From Rhizobium sp. 11515TR (GTDB lineage Bacteria; Pseudomonadota; Alphaproteobacteria; Rhizobiales; Rhizobiaceae), in contig NZ_CP022999.1 of assembly GCF_002277895.1 (NCBI RefSeq), positions 558,001 to 622,000 of the forward strand: a DNA stretch of 64,000 bases, given 5' to 3'. The first letter of the stretch is position 1. Every line of letters starts with the position of its first letter. The position numbers and the translations under genes are program-made. The notes below the pieces were generated by a model. That model made no database searches. It saw only the letters and a program-made list of their open reading frames with translations, and was not told the DNA's origin. This document shows positions 17,061 through 25,558 of the stretch, one piece after another.

Positions 17061-18782
17061 GTGCTTCGTCGTTTCTTTTCCTATTATGCCCGCTACAAGA
17101 CGTTGTTCTTCCTCGATTTCGGCTGTGCCGTGCTTGCCGGCCTTCTCGAGCTTGGCTTTCCGCTGGCCGTGAAGGTCTTCGTCGACCAACTGCTGCCCGG
17201 CCGCGACTGGGGTCTGATCTTCGCGACCGCTGCTCTCCTGCTCGTCGTCTATGCAGTGGCGACCGGCCTCTCGGCGATCGTCAACTATTGGGGCCATGCG
17301 CTTGGCATTTCGATCGAGTCCGATATGCGCCGCCAGGCCTTCGACCATATCCAGAAGCTCTCCTTCCGCTATTTCGACAACAACCGTACCGGCCATCTCA
17401 TTACCCACGTCACCAAAGATCTCGAGGAAGTGGGCGAAATCGCCCACCATGGCCCTGAGGACCTGTTCATCGCCATCATGACCTTCATCGGCGCCTTCCT
17501 GCTGATGTTCAGCGTCCATTGGAAGCTCGCACTGCTGACGACGACCATCGTGCCGTTCATGACCTGGCTCGTCAGCCGCTACGGCTCGAAAATGACGCTG
17601 AATTCGCGCAGCCTGTTCGGCAAGGTCGGCAACTTCAATACTCGCATGCAGGAAACAGTCGGCGGTATCCGGGTGGTCAAGGCTTTCGCCAATGAGCGAT
17701 ACGAAAGCCAGCTGTTTGCTAGCGACAATGAGGACTACAAGGCGACCAAGCTCGACGGCTATGCCTATATGACGGCGAGCATCGCACTCAGCTACTTCAG
17801 CACGCGCCTCGTGCAGCTGTTGGTGATGATGGCAGGTACCTGGTTCGTCATATCGGGGGAGCTGAGTTATGGCGGCTTCATCAGCTTCCTGCTGCTCATC
17901 AATGTCTTCTTCCGTCCGATCGACAAGATCACCTCCGTCATCGAGACCTATCCGAAGGGCATTGCCGGCTTCAAACGCTTCCTGTCGCTGATCGATACGG
18001 AACCCGATCTTGCCGACCGACCGAACGCAATCGCGGTCGATCATCTGAAAGGTGATATCGCTTACAACCATGTCGGCTTCGGCTATTCCGAACAAGTTAC
18101 CATCTTCCGCGACCTCTCCCTGAAGATCGCGTCTGGCGAGACCGTCGCTTTCGTCGGCGCTTCAGGTACCGGCAAGACGACGATCTGCTCGTTGTTACCC
18201 CGCTTCTATGACGTAACCGCCGGCAGCATCACGATCGACGGCATCGATATCCGCGACATGACCCAAGCGTCGCTGCGCAGCCAGATCGGTATCGTGCAGC
18301 AGGACGTCTTCCTGTTCGGCTCGACCATCCGCGAGAACATCGCCTATGGAAAGCTCGGCGCGACGGACGACGATATCATGAAAGCGCTGCAGCGCGCTTC
18401 GCTCGACGAATTCGTCCGCTCCCTGCCCGCCGGCCTCGACACCCCCACGGGCGAGCGCGGCGTCAAGCTGTCAGGCGGGCAGAAGCAGCGCCTGGCGATC
18501 GCCCGCATCTTCCTGAAAGATCCGCCGATCCTCATTCTCGACGAGGCAACATCCGCGCTCGATACCGCAACCGAATATGCGATTCAGCAGGCACTATTGG
18601 AGCTTGCAAAAGGACGCACAACCCTGGTCGTCGCTCATAGGCTGTCGACGATCCGCAATGCAGACCGCATCATCGTCATGGGCAATAATGGCATTGTCGA
18701 ACAGGGCTCGCATGACGAGTTGCTTGCCCGCCGCGGCGCTTATGCACGGCTGCATGATGCACAGTTCGGGCTTTCTGCCTGA
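17061..18782 (+). CDS. ABC exporter, fused permease and ATPase (MsbA/MdlB type)
   Basis: 573-residue half-transporter that would work as a dimer in the inner membrane. An N-terminal six-helix exporter domain is followed by the ATPase: Walker A GASGTGKTT, signature KLSGGQKQRLAIARI, Walker B ILILDEATSALD, switch VAHRLST. The start is taken as GTG at 17061 because a perfect GGAGG (17048-17052) stands eight bases before it and the product then begins LRRFFSYY, as is usual; an in-frame ATG at 17046 overlaps that ribosome-binding site. Substrates of such exporters are lipids, drugs or peptides; nothing nearby identifies this one. Confidence 0.9.
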   Translation: MLRRFFSYYARYKTLFFLDFGCAVLAGLLELGFPLAVKVFVDQLLPGRDWGLIFATAALLLVVYAVATGLSAIVNYWGHALGISIESDMRRQAFDHIQKLSFRYFDNNRTGHLITHVTKDLEEVGEIAHHGPEDLFIAIMTFIGAFLLMFSVHWKLALLTTTIVPFMTWLVSRYGSKMTLNSRSLFGKVGNFNTRMQETVGGIRVVKAFANERYESQLFASDNEDYKATKLDGYAYMTASIALSYFSTRLVQLLVMMAGTWFVISGELSYGGFISFLLLINVFFRPIDKITSVIETYPKGIAGFKRFLSLIDTEPDLADRPNAIAVDHLKGDIAYNHVGFGYSEQVTIFRDLSLKIASGETVAFVGASGTGKTTICSLLPRFYDVTAGSITIDGIDIRDMTQASLRSQIGIVQQDVFLFGSTIRENIAYGKLGATDDDIMKALQRASLDEFVRSLPAGLDTPTGERGVKLSGGQKQRLAIARIFLKDPPILILDEATSALDTATEYAIQQALLELAKGRTTLVVAHRLSTIRNADRIIVMGNNGIVEQGSHDELLARRGAYARLHDAQFGLSA

Positions 18783-18804
18783 TTCGCCTGCATGAGCGGA
18801 GAAT

Positions 18805-18837
18805 GGAGAGCCGGGCTTGGCGTCCCGGCTCTCCTTT
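18805..18837 (+). terminator. Rho-independent terminator after the ABC exporter
   Basis: An 11-bp perfect stem, GGAGAGCCGGG (18805-18815) with CCCGGCTCTCC (18824-18834), closes an eight-base loop and is followed by TTT. It stands between the convergent exporter and regulator genes and may serve both directions. Confidence 0.8.
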
Positions 18838-18859
18838 CGAACAGTGATAACCAATGCAG

Positions 18860-20272
18860 TCACTGAAAATCGAATACGCTGAGACCGGCCGCCATTTCGT
18901 CGAGGCCAAGCGGGCGCGTGACCGGAGGCTCGGCTCTCGCCAGACAGCCCTGACGCTCGCATAGGCGGCAGGCGGGGCCGATTGCGATCTGATTTGTACC
19001 CAGCGCCTTGCCATAGGCCACCTCGTCGCGATGGGCGATATCGCAGCCGATCAGAAGTGCGGTGCGGCGTACCCTTTCGCCGAAATCGGCCCGCGGCCCC
19101 TCGATCGTTCGCGATACGGTCAGAAAGCCAGCACCGTCAGGCATCTGGGTAGCGTCCACCAATATCTGTCCGGGCTGTGCAAAAGCAGCATGGATATTGA
19201 GCTTCGGACAGCCGCCGCCGAAGCGAGCCTGCGGAAAGCCTTGGGAGCCCGCCTTGCGCAGGCGATGGCCGGCATTGTCGATCTCCATCAGGAAAAACGG
19301 GATGCCGGATGCACCCGGACGCTGCAGGCTGGTCAGCCGCGTGGCTGCCTGCTCATAGGAGACGCCGAAGCGAGCGTCGAGGGCTTCGATATCATAATGC
19401 AGTCGCTGCGCTGCCGAGAGATAGGCTCCGTATGGCATCAGAAGCGCATGGGACGCGTAGCGCGCCAGCTCGAAACGAGTGATGCGGTTGGCTTCTGGTG
19501 TCGAAAGCGTGAGGGAGCTCAGCTCGGCGGCGATCTCCTCGCGCAGGGCCAAAAGAGAGACTTCTGTCGCAATCTCCCGGATCTGATCGAAGGGCGACAG
19601 ACGCTCCGACAGGAAAAGCCGCATGGAATGCCGGTCGTAGCGCCGACGTAAGCCGGGCATGGCGTGCACCGGCAACAGGCGTACCGCGATACCATGCTCA
19701 GCCTTCAGCCATGCCTTCAATGCACCTGCCAGGTCGTCCCCGGGCGACAGGCGTTCATGGAAGGTCTCCGCAGCATCTTCGATGCGGGCAAAGAAATTCG
19801 GACGCGACTGCAGGCGATCGTGAACCTCGTCGAGCGGCAGGCGCGGTCCGGCAACCTCGGCAACCCTGCCCTCGCGGGCTAGAAGCTCGGCGAGATCGGA
19901 CAGTCTTGCGGCCTGCTCGCGATAGGCGCGATAAAGCCGGATCATGCCGTTTGCCGCATTCGGCGCTGCTTCGGCGAGCTCGATCAGCTCCTGATCGCCG
20001 GGGATCTCGCCTGCCAGCAATGGATCGGCAAAGATTTCACGCAATTGCCCTGCGCTGCAGCCCTGCTCGCCCTGCAATTCGTCAAGATCAACCTTGTAGA
20101 CCGCCGACAGCTTCAACAGCAGCTGCACGGTCAGTGGCCGCTGATTGCGCTCGATGAGGTTGAGATAGGACGGCGAGATATCAAGCGCCTGCGCCATCGT
20201 CGTCTGTGTCAGAGCGAGGCCCATGCGAATGCGCCGAATCTTCGGGCCTGCAAAGATCTTGCGCTCAACCAT
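18860..20272 (-). CDS. XRE-family short-chain fatty acyl regulator, RamB/ScfR-like
   Basis: 470-residue cytosolic regulator. The N-terminal XRE helix-turn-helix is residues about 10-65 (LTQTTMAQALDISPSYLNLI). An ImmA/IrrE-like middle part follows, then a C-terminal DUF2083-type domain with the cysteine cluster CRLCERQGC. Proteins of this layout include RamB of Corynebacterium and the regulators of the methylcitrate and glyoxylate pathways, which sense acyl-CoA or acetate status. It is divergent from isocitrate lyase, with several TTTTACAA boxes between the two genes, so control of the glyoxylate shunt is strongly suggested. Confidence 0.9.
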   Translation of the reverse strand: MVERKIFAGPKIRRIRMGLALTQTTMAQALDISPSYLNLIERNQRPLTVQLLLKLSAVYKVDLDELQGEQGCSAGQLREIFADPLLAGEIPGDQELIELAEAAPNAANGMIRLYRAYREQAARLSDLAELLAREGRVAEVAGPRLPLDEVHDRLQSRPNFFARIEDAAETFHERLSPGDDLAGALKAWLKAEHGIAVRLLPVHAMPGLRRRYDRHSMRLFLSERLSPFDQIREIATEVSLLALREEIAAELSSLTLSTPEANRITRFELARYASHALLMPYGAYLSAAQRLHYDIEALDARFGVSYEQAATRLTSLQRPGASGIPFFLMEIDNAGHRLRKAGSQGFPQARFGGGCPKLNIHAAFAQPGQILVDATQMPDGAGFLTVSRTIEGPRADFGERVRRTALLIGCDIAHRDEVAYGKALGTNQIAIGPACRLCERQGCLARAEPPVTRPLGLDEMAAGLSVFDFQ

Positions 20273-20282
20273 GTGTCATACC

Positions 20283-20421
20283 TTTTACAATTCTCGAGTC
20301 GGCAACATTTTACAAATTTACAATTTTACTGAAGACCGATGTCAACAATAGCACATCATAACCCTTTTATCTAACGGCATTTTCTAGTTTTCCTCGCCCT
20401 TGCAGCTTCGATATTGTAAAA
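20283..20421. promoter_or_regulatory. Repeated TTTTACAA boxes in the regulator/aceA divergent promoter
   Basis: TTTTACAA occurs at 20283-20290 and 20308-20315. A seven-base version, TTTACAA, is at 20317-20323, and the inverse, TTGTAAAA, at 20414-20421. A further TTTTACAA (20487-20494) lies in the first codons of aceA. The half-site resembles the TTTGCAAA core known for RamB. These are the likely binding sites of the adjacent XRE regulator and could repress both genes. Confidence 0.6.
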
Positions 20422-20477
20422 ATAGTCATGCAATCGAGATCGCTCTGAGGATCGAGAGGAAGTATCGGGAGAATCGC

Positions 20478-21767
20478 ATGACAGATTTTTACAAACTGGT
20501 TCCCAGCGCACCCACTGAGCGTTTCGATGGCATCGAGCGCCCCTACGAGGCCGCGGATGTGGAGCGGTTGCGCGGGTCGGTCAGCATCCGCCATTCACTG
20601 GCCGAGATGGGTGCAAACCGCCTCTGGCAGCTCATTCATGAGGAAGATTTCGTCAATGCGCTCGGCGCGCTTTCGGGTAATCAGGCCATGCAGATGGTTC
20701 GCGCCGGTCTGAAGGCGATCTATCTCTCTGGATGGCAGGTCGCAGCCGATGCCAATACGGCCTCGGCCATGTACCCCGACCAATCGCTCTATCCTGCCAA
20801 TGCAGGCCCGGAACTGGCCAAGCGCATCAACCGCACGCTGCAACGCGCCGACCAGATCGAGACTGCCGAAGGCAAAGGGCTTTCCGTCGACACGTGGTTC
20901 GCACCGATTGTCGCCGATGCCGAGGCGGGCTTCGGTGGCTCCCTCAATGCCTTCGAGATCATGAAGGCCTATATCGAGGCGGGGGCTGCGGGCGTCCACT
21001 TCGAGGATCAGCTGGCATCGGAGAAGAAATGCGGCCATCTCGGCGGCAAGGTGCTCATTCCGACTGCAGCCCATATCCGCAATCTCAACGCGGCGCGGCT
21101 TGCCGCCGACGTCATGGGCGTGCCGACCCTAGTGGTTGCGCGTACCGATGCCGAGGCCGCCAAGCTTCTGACCTCGGACATCGATGAGCGCGACCAGCCT
21201 TTCGTTGACTATGACGCCGGACGGACGGTCGAAGGCTTTTATCAGGTCAGGAACGGCATCGAGCCCTGCATCGCCCGTGCCGTCGCCTATGCGCCACATT
21301 GCGACCTCATCTGGTGCGAGACCTCCAAGCCGGATCTGGAGCAAGCGCGTAAATTTGCCGAGGGCGTGCATCGGGTCCATCCCGGCAAGCTGCTGGCTTA
21401 CAATTGCTCGCCCTCGTTCAACTGGAAGAAGAACCTGGATGATGCAACGATCGCCAAGTTCCAGCGCGAGCTGGGCGCCATGGGCTACAAGTTCCAGTTC
21501 ATCACGCTTGCCGGCTTCCACCAGCTGAATTTCGGCATGTTCGAGCTCGCCCGTGGTTACAAAGCCCGCCAGATGGCCGCTTACTCTGAGCTACAGCAGG
21601 CGGAGTTCGCAGCGGAAGCTAATGGCTATACCGCCACCAAGCATCAGCGCGAAGTGGGCACCGGCTATTTCGATGCGGTCTCGCTGGCGATCACCGGCGG
21701 CCAATCATCCACGACGGCCATGCACGGATCGACCGAGCATGCCCAGTTCAAGCCGGCAGCAGAGTGA
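20478..21767 (+). CDS. aceA: Isocitrate lyase
   Basis: 429-residue enzyme that splits isocitrate into glyoxylate and succinate, the first step of the glyoxylate shunt. The catalytic signature is KKCGHLGG, with the active cysteine at residue 185. WFAPIVADAEAGFGG carries the Mg-binding acidic residues and NCSPSFNWKK the substrate loop. Length is normal for a bacterial isocitrate lyase. The ATG at 20478 follows GGGAGAATCGC. The preceding divergent regulator and the intergenic boxes suggest acetate or fatty-acid control. Malate synthase is not in this window. Confidence 0.97.
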   Translation: MTDFYKLVPSAPTERFDGIERPYEAADVERLRGSVSIRHSLAEMGANRLWQLIHEEDFVNALGALSGNQAMQMVRAGLKAIYLSGWQVAADANTASAMYPDQSLYPANAGPELAKRINRTLQRADQIETAEGKGLSVDTWFAPIVADAEAGFGGSLNAFEIMKAYIEAGAAGVHFEDQLASEKKCGHLGGKVLIPTAAHIRNLNAARLAADVMGVPTLVVARTDAEAAKLLTSDIDERDQPFVDYDAGRTVEGFYQVRNGIEPCIARAVAYAPHCDLIWCETSKPDLEQARKFAEGVHRVHPGKLLAYNCSPSFNWKKNLDDATIAKFQRELGAMGYKFQFITLAGFHQLNFGMFELARGYKARQMAAYSELQQAEFAAEANGYTATKHQREVGTGYFDAVSLAITGGQSSTTAMHGSTEHAQFKPAAE

Positions 21768-21793
21768 TTTCAGGATCTTAGGAGGAGAATGAC

Positions 21794-22039
21794 ATGGCAT
21801 CGATAGCACGCGTTCGCGAGAGAGCAGAGGAGCAATCTCTCACCATGAATGCCGATCAGCAGGCGGTCATCCGTATGCTGGCCAACGAGCTGCATCGCCT
21901 CAATCAGGCCGTCATGAATGCGGTCGAGGCCGGCGTGTCCGTCGAGCTCGTCCGCTCGGCCCGCCATCACGGCGGCAACGGCAATTGGGGCGATCTCTTG
22001 ATACCCGTCGTTGTCGCCAAGGCTGCGCAAACGGCATAA
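21794..22039 (+). CDS. Small conserved-looking protein downstream of isocitrate lyase
   Basis: 81-residue protein of unknown function, starting 26 bases after aceA behind a strong AGGAGGA site, so it is probably co-transcribed. It is mostly helical: a charged N-terminal helix (ARVRERAEEQS), a central amphipathic helix (QAVIRMLANELHRLNQAVMNA), cited here as MLANELHRLNQAV, and a glycine-rich turn HHGGNGNWGD before a hydrophobic C terminus. No signal peptide or metal motif is seen. I do not recognise the family. It could be a small partner of the lyase, but only position supports this. Confidence 0.65.
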   Translation: MASIARVRERAEEQSLTMNADQQAVIRMLANELHRLNQAVMNAVEAGVSVELVRSARHHGGNGNWGDLLIPVVVAKAAQTA

Positions 22040-22064
22040 CGAAGACAGTATTCAGCGAATGTTC

Positions 22065-22093
22065 GGGCCGCGCCGTCAATCGACGGGCGGCCC
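22065..22093 (+). terminator. Probable terminator after the aceA operon
   Basis: GGGCCG...CCGTC-AATC-GACGG...CGGCCC forms a GC-rich hairpin with a small internal bulge, directly after the 81-residue gene. No clear U-run follows, so it may act as a weak or bidirectional terminator toward the convergent vapC. Confidence 0.5.
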
Positions 22094-22098
22094 GCCTC

Positions 22099-22503
22099 TC
22101 AATCCAGCCAGTTTTCGACACGGAGGTCGCGGATGCGCTTAAACTCTCCGACATTGGCCGTTATCAAGACGGCCTCTACCGCATGGGCGTGGGCAGCAAT
22201 CAGCAGGTCGTTTGGACCGATAGGTTTGCCGGCAACTTCCAGCTCAGCCCTGATGGCGCCGTATTCGGCATCGGCAGGAACATCGAGCGCGAGTACCGGG
22301 ATGCTTCCCAGGATGGCCTCGATCTGTGCCAGTAATTTCGGCGATCCCTTTTTAGCGCAGCCATAGCGCAACTCTGCGGCCGTAACGATGCTGATACAAA
22401 TTGCATCTGGCCCGACATCGGCGATGCGCCTGGCAACAGCACCCTGTGGGTTTCGCGCAAGTTCGGATACGATATTGGTATCCAGCATGTAGAGCCTGCT
22501 CAA
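22099..22503 (-). CDS. vapC: VapC-family PIN-domain toxin (module 1)
   Basis: 134-residue PIN-domain ribonuclease. The acidic active-site residues are in place: Asp8 (MLDTNIVSEL), Glu44 (TAAELRYG), Asp99 (PNDLLIAAHA) and Glu120 after TANVGEF. The C terminus VENWLD is common in this subfamily. It overlaps the antitoxin gene by four bases (ATGA), the classic coupled order with antitoxin first. VapC toxins of this type usually cut initiator tRNA or other tRNAs; the target here is unknown. Confidence 0.92.
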   Translation of the reverse strand: MSRLYMLDTNIVSELARNPQGAVARRIADVGPDAICISIVTAAELRYGCAKKGSPKLLAQIEAILGSIPVLALDVPADAEYGAIRAELEVAGKPIGPNDLLIAAHAHAVEAVLITANVGEFKRIRDLRVENWLD

Positions 22504-22769
22504 AGCTCGATGTCCCTCGCCGGCAGCAGAGAATCATCGATCTCGGGAAACTGATCCTCTGGTCCGAGTGGTTCCAAACTCGCCAAGACATCAAGCAAGT
22601 TCTTGCGACGCACCGGCTCGATGATAAGACGATCTCCATCGCGGTGGATCATCACCCGATCGCCAGGAAGTTCAAAGTCAGCCGGGATGCGTACGGCCTG
22701 ACTCTTGTTGTTGCGAAACAGCTTGGCTTCTCGTGGCGGACTAGGTTCGTTATGTCGGAGATGGCGCAC
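22500..22769 (-). CDS. vapB: VapB-family AbrB-fold antitoxin (module 1)
   Basis: 89-residue antitoxin with the swapped-hairpin AbrB/MazE DNA-binding fold: KLFRNNKSQAVRIPADF, then DGDRLIIEPV. The C-terminal tail (LGPEDQFPEIDDSLLPARD) would wrap and block the toxin. It starts at GTG 22769 behind GGAGG with five-base spacing. An 8-bp inverted repeat lies just upstream at 22784-22807 and is a likely autoregulatory operator. Confidence 0.88.
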   Translation of the reverse strand: MRHLRHNEPSPPREAKLFRNNKSQAVRIPADFELPGDRVMIHRDGDRLIIEPVRRKNLLDVLASLEPLGPEDQFPEIDDSLLPARDIEL

Positions 22770-22783
22770 GCTAACCTCCCTAT

Positions 22784-22807
22784 TTGCATATCCATCTGTA
22801 TATGCAA
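22784..22807. promoter_or_regulatory. vapBC module 1 operator, perfect inverted repeat
   Basis: TTGCATAT (22784-22791) and ATATGCAA (22800-22807) are perfect inverted arms around an eight-base spacer, ending 15 bases upstream of the vapB start. AbrB-type VapB dimers with VapC normally bind such paired sites to repress their own operon. Confidence 0.6.
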
Positions 22808-22876
22808 GATAACAGACCTGATTTCAAGCCCGCTGAATCCAACGACACAAGATTACTTTTCCACGAAAGCCCTTGC

Positions 22877-23836
22877 TCAGGACTTCATGTCTGCGAAATC
22901 GGAGAATGCCTGTTTGACGACGTCCGCAGTGGCTCCAGAGGCAACCAGGGCTGCCAGCAAAATTCTCGCCTGCCCCGGGCGTAGCGTCGAGGAATGGATT
23001 GCCCCGGCCGCAGCAAGGTCATGCCCGCCACCGCCGCCGCCATAGCTGGAAACGAGCAATCCATCCGGTACGCGGCTGGAAACCACGACGGGTACGCCGA
23101 CATCGGCACAGCGCCTGACGGCTTCGACCAGACGCGGATTGGCGTTGCCGGAACCGAGGGCAGCCAGAACGATGCCGTGGGCATCGGTCCTCAGGCTTGC
23201 ATCCACGTGCACCGAGTCACAGCCAGGGTAGATTGCGACGACATCAATCCGCACGTTATCGAGCGCCGCCAGAAGCCTCGAACTTGGTGGATTTTCGAGC
23301 GGCCGTGATTGACGGAAGGCGTCAGCGATATCCGAAGAATGCTTATAAAGCCCCCAGGCCGGCAGCAGACGGCCGCCGAAACAGACGAGCACGCCGCGGC
23401 CCGCATTGTCCGGATCGATGGCAGCGGCAACAGCGGCGGCGAGATTGGCGGGCCCGTCAGCCATGGGATGATCCGCGGTGAATTGCGCGCCCGTGAACAC
23501 GATCGGCTTATTCAGGCCGTGCTGCAGATGAACGAGCAGCGCCGTCTCTTCCATCGCGTCAGTACCATGCAGAATGACGATCCCGTTGATGGCGTCATCG
23601 GCAAGCAATTCACCGACCTTGTCGCTGATCTCCTGCATGTCGGCGAGCGTCAGGCTTGCCGAATCCTTTGCCATCAGCTCGATGGGTCTGAGATCGACAG
23701 GCATGTCGGGAAGAAGCGCCAGCAGGCTCTCACCCGTCAATGACGGTATGCTGGCGCCGCTATCGGTGCGTTCGCTTGCGATGGTGCCGCCGGTGGCAAT
23801 GACCGCCACCAGCGGATTGGCCTTTCCGCCCGTCAC
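22877..23836 (-). CDS. ansA: L-asparaginase, bacterial type
   Basis: 319-residue enzyme that hydrolyses asparagine to aspartate and ammonia. The first catalytic motif is IATGGTIAS near residue 15 and the second is HGTDAMEETA, both with the key threonines and aspartate. The C-terminal half has ARILLAALVAS, where this family usually has KARILL. No signal peptide is visible, so it is probably cytosolic. It overlaps the permease gene by four bases and would be its second gene. With the divergent aspartase it forms a pathway asparagine to aspartate to fumarate. Confidence 0.93.
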   Translation of the reverse strand: MTGGKANPLVAVIATGGTIASERTDSGASIPSLTGESLLALLPDMPVDLRPIELMAKDSASLTLADMQEISDKVGELLADDAINGIVILHGTDAMEETALLVHLQHGLNKPIVFTGAQFTADHPMADGPANLAAAVAAAIDPDNAGRGVLVCFGGRLLPAWGLYKHSSDIADAFRQSRPLENPPSSRLLAALDNVRIDVVAIYPGCDSVHVDASLRTDAHGIVLAALGSGNANPRLVEAVRRCADVGVPVVVSSRVPDGLLVSSYGGGGGGHDLAAAGAIHSSTLRPGQARILLAALVASGATADVVKQAFSDFADMKS

Positions 23837-25284
23837 GCTTGACCCCGCTCTGCAGCCAGCCGATAAATACGATCACGCAGCAGGTACCAACCGATGACAA
23901 GAGCCGGCGCGATCAGGATCAGCGAAGCGATCGTCCATGTTCCGACCGGATAGTCGAGCGCCATCAGTACCAGTACCGCAAAGAGGAAGACGAGCGTCAG
24001 GATACCGGTATAGGGCGCGCCGAACATGCGGAAATCCGGACGGGCCATCTCGCCACGTTTGGAGAGCTTCCAGAGCTTCAACTGGCACAATACGATCACA
24101 CCCCAAGCCGAAATGATGCCGAGCGCCGAGATATTGAGGGCAATCTCGAAAGCGGCCGACGGAACGACGGCGTTCAGCGCCACGCCGATGACGGTCACAA
24201 CAGCCGTCACGGCAATGCCGACATAGGGTACGCCTGCCTTGTTCATCTTGGCTAGCGCTGCCGGCGCTGAGCCCGAGACCGCCATCGAATGCAGAATACG
24301 GCCGGTGGAATAGAGGCCGGCATTGAGCGACGACAGCACGGCCGTCAGCACGACGAGGTTCATGATGATATCTGCGCCTTGAATACCGATAGTCCCGAAG
24401 AAGGTGACGAACGGGCTCTCGCCTGCCTTGTAGGCCGTATAGGGCAGAAGCAGCGACAGAAGCAGGACCGAACCGACGTAGAAAATCAGCAGGCGGGCGA
24501 CTACCGTGCGGATCGCGCCGGGCATGACCTTGCGCGGATCTTCGGTTTCGCCGGCGGTCGTGCCGATCAGCTCGATCGACGCATAGGCAAAGACCACACC
24601 TTGTATGATGACGAAGGCCGGCAAGATGCCATTGGGGAAGAAGCCACCGCTATCGGTGATGATGCTGAAGCCTGCCGAATGACCGGCAATCGGCGTACCG
24701 GAGACGACGAAATAGATGCCAATCACGAGGAAGCTGACTAGGGCCAGAACTTTGACAAGGCTGAACCAGAATTCGAGCTCCCCGAAGACCTTCACCGACA
24801 GGAGGTTCATGGCCAGCACGACCAGCAGCGCGATCAGCGCGAAAACCCACTGGTCGATTCCTGCGAGCCAGGGAACATAGTGCTTGAAGAAATTCATATA
24901 GAGAGCGACGGCCGTCACATCGGCAACCGATGTCATGGCCCAGTTCAGCCAGTACATCCAGCCGACGGCAAAGGCCATCTTCTCACCGTAGAATTCGCGG
25001 GCATAAGAAACGAAGGAGCCGGAGCTCGGGCGGTGCATGATCAGTTCGCCAAGCGCGCGCAGCACCAGAAAGGCAAAGAAACCGCACAGAGCATAGACGA
25101 AGATGAGAGCCGGACCGGCTGCGGCAAGACGCCCGCCGGCGCCAAGGAAAAGACCAGTGCCGATCGCGCCGCCAATGGCGATCATCTGGATCTGCCGCGG
25201 CTTCAAGGCCTTGTGATAGCCAAGGTCCTCATTGACTGGCGGCCGGCGGTCCGCCGGAATATTCTGAATAGATTCGACTGACAT
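23833..25284 (-). CDS. Amino-acid permease (AAT family, AnsP/GabP-like)
   Basis: 483-residue inner-membrane amino-acid:proton symporter with about 12 spans. The family signature near the N terminus is IQMIAIGGAIGTGLFLGAG, then GPALIFVYALCG and the helix 3 ALGELIMHRP. The ATG at 25284, with GAGGGAGCA upstream, is preferred over an earlier in-frame start at 25311. Because it is first in an operon with asparaginase and faces aspartase, asparagine or aspartate uptake is the most likely role. Confidence 0.92.
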   Translation of the reverse strand: MSVESIQNIPADRRPPVNEDLGYHKALKPRQIQMIAIGGAIGTGLFLGAGGRLAAAGPALIFVYALCGFFAFLVLRALGELIMHRPSSGSFVSYAREFYGEKMAFAVGWMYWLNWAMTSVADVTAVALYMNFFKHYVPWLAGIDQWVFALIALLVVLAMNLLSVKVFGELEFWFSLVKVLALVSFLVIGIYFVVSGTPIAGHSAGFSIITDSGGFFPNGILPAFVIIQGVVFAYASIELIGTTAGETEDPRKVMPGAIRTVVARLLIFYVGSVLLLSLLLPYTAYKAGESPFVTFFGTIGIQGADIIMNLVVLTAVLSSLNAGLYSTGRILHSMAVSGSAPAALAKMNKAGVPYVGIAVTAVVTVIGVALNAVVPSAAFEIALNISALGIISAWGVIVLCQLKLWKLSKRGEMARPDFRMFGAPYTGILTLVFLFAVLVLMALDYPVGTWTIASLILIAPALVIGWYLLRDRIYRLAAERGQA

Positions 25285-25406
25285 TGCTCCTCCCTCGAGC
25301 CGTTTGTCCATGGGCGGATCCGGGGTGCTGATTTTGCACCCGACCGGATGCCGCTGCCTTAATCTGGCCGTCGATCAAGTCTAGCGATCGCCGGTCATGC
25401 TGTAAT

Positions 25407-25519
25407 GCTGTATGACAGATTTTCTCTTACGCATAGAAAAGTCAGCAGGTCAAGCCAGGACGCACTTATTGACGCAGCAGGAGCTAACGGGTAACAGATT
25501 TCAAAATCTGTCATACAGC
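25407..25519. promoter_or_regulatory. Paired operators in the permease/aspartase divergent promoter
   Basis: GCTGTATGACAGATTTT (25407-25423) returns as its exact reverse complement at 25503-25519. Each copy holds an imperfect palindrome, CTGT-N3-ACAG, which fits the TGT-N3-ACA core seen in FadR-type GntR sites. The right copy is embedded in a second perfect palindrome, ACAGATTT-CA-AAATCTGT (25494-25511). A TTGACA at 25520-25525 follows. The GntR regulator at 26958-27671 is the likely reader. Confidence 0.65.
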
Positions 25520-25558
25520 TTGACAGATATAGCTTGATTTCGACCATAGGAGGATAAT

